A stretch of DNA of 43,937 bases from a bacterium (GTDB lineage: Bacteria > Desulfobacterota > Desulfobulbia > Desulfobulbales > Desulfobulbaceae). The stretch is from the NCBI GenBank assembly GCA_030538155.1, contig JAUNUN010000024.1, positions 1-43,937 on the forward strand, given 5' to 3'. A program made the position numbers and the translations under genes. The notes beneath the pieces are model-generated. The model made no database searches. It was not told where the DNA came from and saw only the letters and a list, made by a program, of their open reading frames with translations. Numbering within the stretch: the stretch's first letter is position 1; each line of letters begins with the position of its first letter. Shown one piece after another: positions 40,745 through 43,937 of this stretch.

Positions 40745-40801
40745 GCATTAGAGTATTGAGAATTTGCGTATATGAGCAAATGAGCAGACAGGCACAACGC
40801 A

Positions 40802-41854
40802 ATGTACGCCTTTCCTGAAAATCCGGAGAAAATTCTGGTCCGCTCCACCAACTGGATTGGTGATGCGGTTATGACCACACCTGCCCTGCGCAGCCTGCGC
40901 CTGGCCTACCCGGACAGCGAAATAGTTCTTTTGGCCTATCCTTGGGTGAGTGATGTCTTCCGCTACAGCCCACGGGTGGATCGCATCATCCCCTACGAAA
41001 AGCGGGGGCGGCACCATGGTCTGCGCGGCCTCCGGCAACTGGCTAAGGAGTTGCGGCAAGAGCGTTTCGACTGCGCCGTTCTCTTGCAAAACGCCTTTGA
41101 AGCGGCCCTGCTTTCCTGGCTGGCCAAGATACCGGTGCGCGGCGGCTATGCCACTGACGGTCGCAGTTTCCTGCTCACCCACCGGGTGGAAAAGGCGCTC
41201 AACATCGTAGTCAAACACGAGGTCTTCTACTATCAGCGCATCCTGCGGGGCTTGGGCATCCCCACCGGGCCCAATGATCTGGAAATATTCCTGCCCGGAT
41301 TTGAGATCGATGCCGCCAAGGCGCGGCTGCACGAGTTGACCGGCGCGCGCTCATCTTCATCGCTCTTGATCGGCTTTAACCCCGGCGCGGCCTTTGGTCC
41401 GGCCAAACGCTGGCCGCCTGACCGCTATGCCGAGCTGGCCGTGCTCCTGACCAAACGCTACGATGCCCATATCCTGCTCTTCGGCAGCGCTGCCGATCAG
41501 CCCACCACAGCAGAGATTGTGCGGCTTGCAGGCAGAAAAGCACGTCTGATCGACCTTGCCGGCAGAACCCGACTCATTGCCGCCATGGCGCTGATCGGCG
41601 AATGCGATGCCTTTGTCACCAATGATTCCGGGCTGATGCACATTGCAGCCGCCCTACACACCCCGCAGGTGGCCCTGTTCGGCTCCACCGACCACATCGC
41701 CACCGGGCCCTATTCGGCCAGTGCAGTGGTTGTGCGTAAAGAACTGGTCTGCAGCCCCTGCAAAAAGAAAAAATGCCCCTTGAAGCATTTTCAGTGCATG
41801 AAGATGATCAGCACTGAAGAGGTCTATTCCGCCCTGGTGCAGATGCTGTATTGA
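40802..41854 (+). CDS. waaF: Lipopolysaccharide heptosyltransferase II
   Basis: The 350-residue GT9-family protein starts KILVRSTNWIGDAVMTTPALRSLR, a strong WaaF signature. The second domain has GFNPGAAFGPAKRWP and a nucleotide-sugar-binding FVTNDSGLMHIAAALHTPQVALFGSTD. It adds the second heptose to the LPS inner core using ADP-heptose. It is followed one base later by gmhB, which makes the ADP-heptose precursor. The cysteine-rich tail (CSPCKKKKCPLKHFQCM) is the normal end of this family. Confidence 0.93.
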   Translation: MYAFPENPEKILVRSTNWIGDAVMTTPALRSLRLAYPDSEIVLLAYPWVSDVFRYSPRVDRIIPYEKRGRHHGLRGLRQLAKELRQERFDCAVLLQNAFEAALLSWLAKIPVRGGYATDGRSFLLTHRVEKALNIVVKHEVFYYQRILRGLGIPTGPNDLEIFLPGFEIDAAKARLHELTGARSSSSLLIGFNPGAAFGPAKRWPPDRYAELAVLLTKRYDAHILLFGSAADQPTTAEIVRLAGRKARLIDLAGRTRLIAAMALIGECDAFVTNDSGLMHIAAALHTPQVALFGSTDHIATGPYSASAVVVRKELVCSPCKKKKCPLKHFQCMKMISTEEVYSALVQMLY

Positions 41855-41855
41855 C

Positions 41856-42482
41856 ATGAGCACAAACGCCCAACAAGTACAAACAGGAAACGCGCTGCAG
41901 CCGGCGGTTTTTCTGGATCGTGACGGCACCATCAACGAGCAGATGGGCTATATCAACCACATCAGCCGTTTTGTACTTTTGCCCGGCGTGGCCCAGGCCA
42001 TCCGCCGGCTCAACAGCCTGCATCTGCCGGTGGTGGTGGTTACCAATCAATCCGGCCTGGCCAGGGGTTATTTTCCAGAATCGCTTGTAGAGGACGTGCA
42101 CGAAGAGATGCGGCGGCAACTGCAGGCCGAGGGTGCGCATGTGGATGGTATCTATGTTTGCCCGCATCATCCCGAGGCCAAGGAACTGCAGTTCCGTGTG
42201 AATTGTACTTGCCGCAAGCCCAAGACCGGCCTGCTTGAACAGGCTGCGCTGGAAATGGGGCTTGATCTTTCCCGCTCCTACATGGTGGGCGACCGCTGGT
42301 CGGATCTGCGCTGCGGTGCTGCCGCAGGCACTACCACGGTGCTGGTGCGCACCGGGTATGGTCGGGGTGAAGAACTGTATATCGGCCCACAAGAGGCCGT
42401 GCAGCCGGACTTTGTTGCGGATGACCTTGAAGTTGCGGTAGCGTGGATCTGCACACATCTGCAAGCGGAAAGGACGGCATAG
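41856..42482 (+). CDS. gmhB: D-glycero-beta-D-manno-heptose 1,7-bisphosphate 7-phosphatase
   Basis: The 208-residue HAD-superfamily product has catalytic D21 and D23 (FLDRDGTINE), motif II TNQS, the zinc-binding CPHHP...CTCRKP, KPKTG with the motif III lysine, and VGDRWSDL. It removes the 7-phosphate in the ADP-heptose pathway. It follows waaF directly, so both supply the LPS core. Confidence 0.95.
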   Translation: MSTNAQQVQTGNALQPAVFLDRDGTINEQMGYINHISRFVLLPGVAQAIRRLNSLHLPVVVVTNQSGLARGYFPESLVEDVHEEMRRQLQAEGAHVDGIYVCPHHPEAKELQFRVNCTCRKPKTGLLEQAALEMGLDLSRSYMVGDRWSDLRCGAAAGTTTVLVRTGYGRGEELYIGPQEAVQPDFVADDLEVAVAWICTHLQAERTA

Positions 42483-42503
42483 TCTCATCAAATCAGATGT
42501 GTC

Positions 42504-42532
42504 TTACTGGCAATAGGCCGGCATCTTATAAC
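42504..42532 (+). promoter_or_regulatory. Promoter candidate for lemA
   Basis: TTACTG (42504-42509) and TATAAC (42527-42532) are 17 bases apart; the -10 is good and the -35 weak. The start codon is 15 bases downstream of the -10, so the leader would be very short. Confidence 0.4.
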
Positions 42533-42546
42533 ACAAGGAGAAAAAC

Positions 42547-43131
42547 ATGAAGCGTGTATGGCAGCTTATCCCTTTATTGGCTGTTTTTCTGTTACTTTCC
42601 GGTTGTGGTTACAATACGCTGCAGCAGAATGAGGAGGCGGTGTTCAAGGCCTGGGGCGATGTGGAATCGAGCTTGCAGCGCCGGGCTGATCTTATCCCCA
42701 ACCTGGTTGAGACAGTGAAGGGCTATGCCCAGCACGAGCGGGAAACCTTGGAAGGAGTCGTCAATGCGCGTGCCAAGGCCACCTCGATGCAGGTATCGTC
42801 GCAGGATTTGAGCAATCCTGCCCTGATGCAGCAGTTGCAGGATACCCAGGGCGAGCTCAGCTCGGCCCTTTCTCGCCTGATGGTGGTGGTGGAGCGTTAC
42901 CCGGATCTCAAAGCGAACCAGAACTTCCTTGATCTGCAAAACCAACTCGAAGGCACGGAAAATCGCATCAATGTGGCCCGGCAACGGTACAACGAGGCGG
43001 TTGAGGCCTTCAACGCCTCTATTCGCCGCTTTCCCGAAAGCATGACCAACAAATTTCTGCTCCACTTGGAGCGCAAGGAATACTTCAAGGCTGCGGCTCA
43101 GGCCAAAGAAGTGCCCCAGGTCAAGTTTTAA
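42547..43131 (+). CDS. LemA family lipoprotein
   Basis: The 194-residue product has a lipoprotein signal ([11 protein letters not shown], Cys20) and the LemA core: [39 protein letters not shown], a conserved four-helix region, then [19 protein letters not shown]. The function of LemA is unknown; in bacteria the gene commonly precedes a TPM-domain gene, as here. AAGGAG precedes the ATG. The next gene starts 12 bases on. Confidence 0.93.
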   Translation: MKRVWQLIPLLAVFLLLSGCGYNTLQQNEEAVFKAWGDVESSLQRRADLIPNLVETVKGYAQHERETLEGVVNARAKATSMQVSSQDLSNPALMQQLQDTQGELSSALSRLMVVVERYPDLKANQNFLDLQNQLEGTENRINVARQRYNEAVEAFNASIRRFPESMTNKFLLHLERKEYFKAAAQAKEVPQVKF

Positions 43132-43143
43132 CCGGAGCGCAGC

Positions 43144-43937
43144 ATGGCGCGCCTGCTGAAAATATTCGTTTTTAGCTTCATCTGCCTGCTGTTCTTGCCG
43201 AACGGCCAGGCGGCAGCACTCGAAGCCCCGCAACTCCGGGCCAGGGTCAATGATTTGGCCGGTATCCTGACTCCGGCCACAGTGCAGTTGCTGGAGATCA
43301 ATCTTTCCCGTTTAGAGCAGGAGGAATCCACCCAGATAGCGGTGCTCACCATCCCAAGCCTGGAGGGCGACAGCTTGGAGGATTTTTCCCTGCGGGTGGC
43401 CACCGGCTGGGGTTTGGGGCAGGAAAAGGCCGATAACGGCGCACTCCTTCTGGTTGCAGTGCAGGATCGCAAGATCCGCATCGAGGTGGGCTATGGCCTG
43501 GAAGACCGACTGACCGATCTGCTCAGCGGCCGCATTATCCGCAACGAAATCGCCCCGGCTTTTCGCCAGGGCGATTACAATCAGGGCGTGGTCAATGGCG
43601 TTGCCGCCATGATTCAGGCGGTGCAAGGTGCATACACGGCGGAAGATGCCGATGCGGCTGCATCCGAGAGCGGCTCGGACGAGCTCTTTGCCTTTCTTAT
43701 TATGAGCGTGTTTGTGATCGGTACCATGTTTCGCCGTAAACGATTGGTGGCGGGGCTTTTGGGCGGAGCAAGCGGTGCCGGCCTGGGCCTGATTTTTTCC
43801 TCTTCGATCCCGTTCTGGTTTTTAGGGATTTTTGGCTTGATCGGTGCCTTGGTCATTTCTTCCATGACCCTCTCAGGCGGCTCTTCCCGGCGTTCACCGG
43901 GCCGCGGCGGTTACAGCGGCGGCTTTGGCGGAGGACT
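43144..43937 (+). CDS. TPM-domain membrane protein (YgcG-like), truncated by the window edge
   Basis: At least 264 codons are present; the 3' end is missing. The product has a signal peptide (LLKIFVFSFICLLFLPNGQA-A region), the TPM domain with VNDLAGILTPATVQLLE and TIPSLEGDSLEDFSLRVA, VEVGYGLEDRLTDL (read as RIEVGYGLEDRLTDL) and DYNQGVVNGVAAM, then hydrophobic segments and a Gly/Ser-rich end (GGYSGGFGGG). This is the usual partner of LemA and could be a phosphatase-like or photosystem-repair-like fold with no proven role in this setting. Confidence 0.9.
   Translation, partial: MARLLKIFVFSFICLLFLPNGQAAALEAPQLRARVNDLAGILTPATVQLLEINLSRLEQEESTQIAVLTIPSLEGDSLEDFSLRVATGWGLGQEKADNGALLLVAVQDRKIRIEVGYGLEDRLTDLLSGRIIRNEIAPAFRQGDYNQGVVNGVAAMIQAVQGAYTAEDADAAASESGSDELFAFLIMSVFVIGTMFRRKRLVAGLLGGASGAGLGLIFSSSIPFWFLGIFGLIGALVISSMTLSGGSSRRSPGRGGYSGGFGGG

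Noticed and set aside
40745..40801. GAGCAAATGAGCAG-type short repeats before waaF
   Set aside because: Only two imperfect units of a few bases; too weak to call a repeat or a regulatory site.
1..43937. Search for CRISPR arrays, insertion sequences, prophage, toxin-antitoxin or defence genes
   Set aside because: No regularly spaced repeats, transposase, integrase or phage protein is visible; the gene content is housekeeping with short intergenic gaps.

Overview
The window looks like a stretch of chromosome from a Gram-negative anaerobic or microaerophilic bacterium, most likely a Desulfobacterota member close to Desulfobulbales. The outer-membrane genes (lptD, waaF, gmhB, mltA, mltB, lipoproteins) show a diderm. 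The deltaproteobacterial feel of the fused ispDF, the DUF4390/NtrY-like kinase pair, the C4 zinc-ribbon/RNase H pair and the YcaO-TPR protein suggests the phylum. This placement is inference from gene content; there is no 16S or sulfate-reduction gene here. I see no prophage, insertion sequence, integrase, CRISPR array or toxin-antitoxin pair, so this is ordinary core genome with some decayed or unusual genes.

Layout. 1-2.95 kb, minus strand: an edge-truncated monooxygenase-like gene, a broken glycine-zipper gene, a SAM hydrolase, a DUF2959 lipoprotein, an FmdB zinc ribbon with a near-perfect promoter, and a carboxymuconolactone-decarboxylase-like gene interrupted by an in-frame TAG. 3.0-6.8 kb, minus: an oxygen-reductase operon (Rrf2 regulator, DUF4492, cydA, cydB and an unlisted 33-residue membrane peptide). 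6.9-11.7 kb, plus: coiled-coil protein, DUF4390 protein, NtrY-like kinase without an adjacent response regulator, NfeD and an SPFH protein. 11.7-17.6 kb, minus: envelope operon lptD, DHH phosphoesterase, mltB, mltA from a good sigma-70 promoter. 17.6-20 kb, plus: RNase E/G with a long leader and an N-terminal disordered extension.

20-26.35 kb, minus: an RNA and housekeeping block (tRNA-CAT, nif3-like, zinc ribbon, RNase H, the RNase P RNA, ispDF, M20 peptidase, purU). The RNase P RNA gene lies between rnhA and ispDF with almost no spacing. 26.4-29.2 kb, minus: small secreted protein, SH3-domain protein and a bacterial TMEM43 homologue. 29.5-35.4 kb, plus: M48-TPR membrane protease, surE, rsmB, an uncharacterised helical protein and an M24 peptidase. 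35.4-36.3 kb, minus: a divergent shikimate-kinase-like protein and a small conserved protein. 36.5-43.9 kb, plus: yqgE, a YkgJ-like cysteine-cluster protein, rlmH, a small protein, tsaE overlapped by a YcaO-TPR fusion, waaF, gmhB, lemA and an edge-truncated TPM-domain protein.

The best leads for something undescribed are the YcaO-TPR protein overlapping tsaE, the tiny peptide downstream of cydB, the TAG-interrupted and frameshifted genes near the left edge, and a repeated arrangement in which a terminator-like hairpin sits directly in front of the next start codon (SAM hydrolase, ispDF, nif3).
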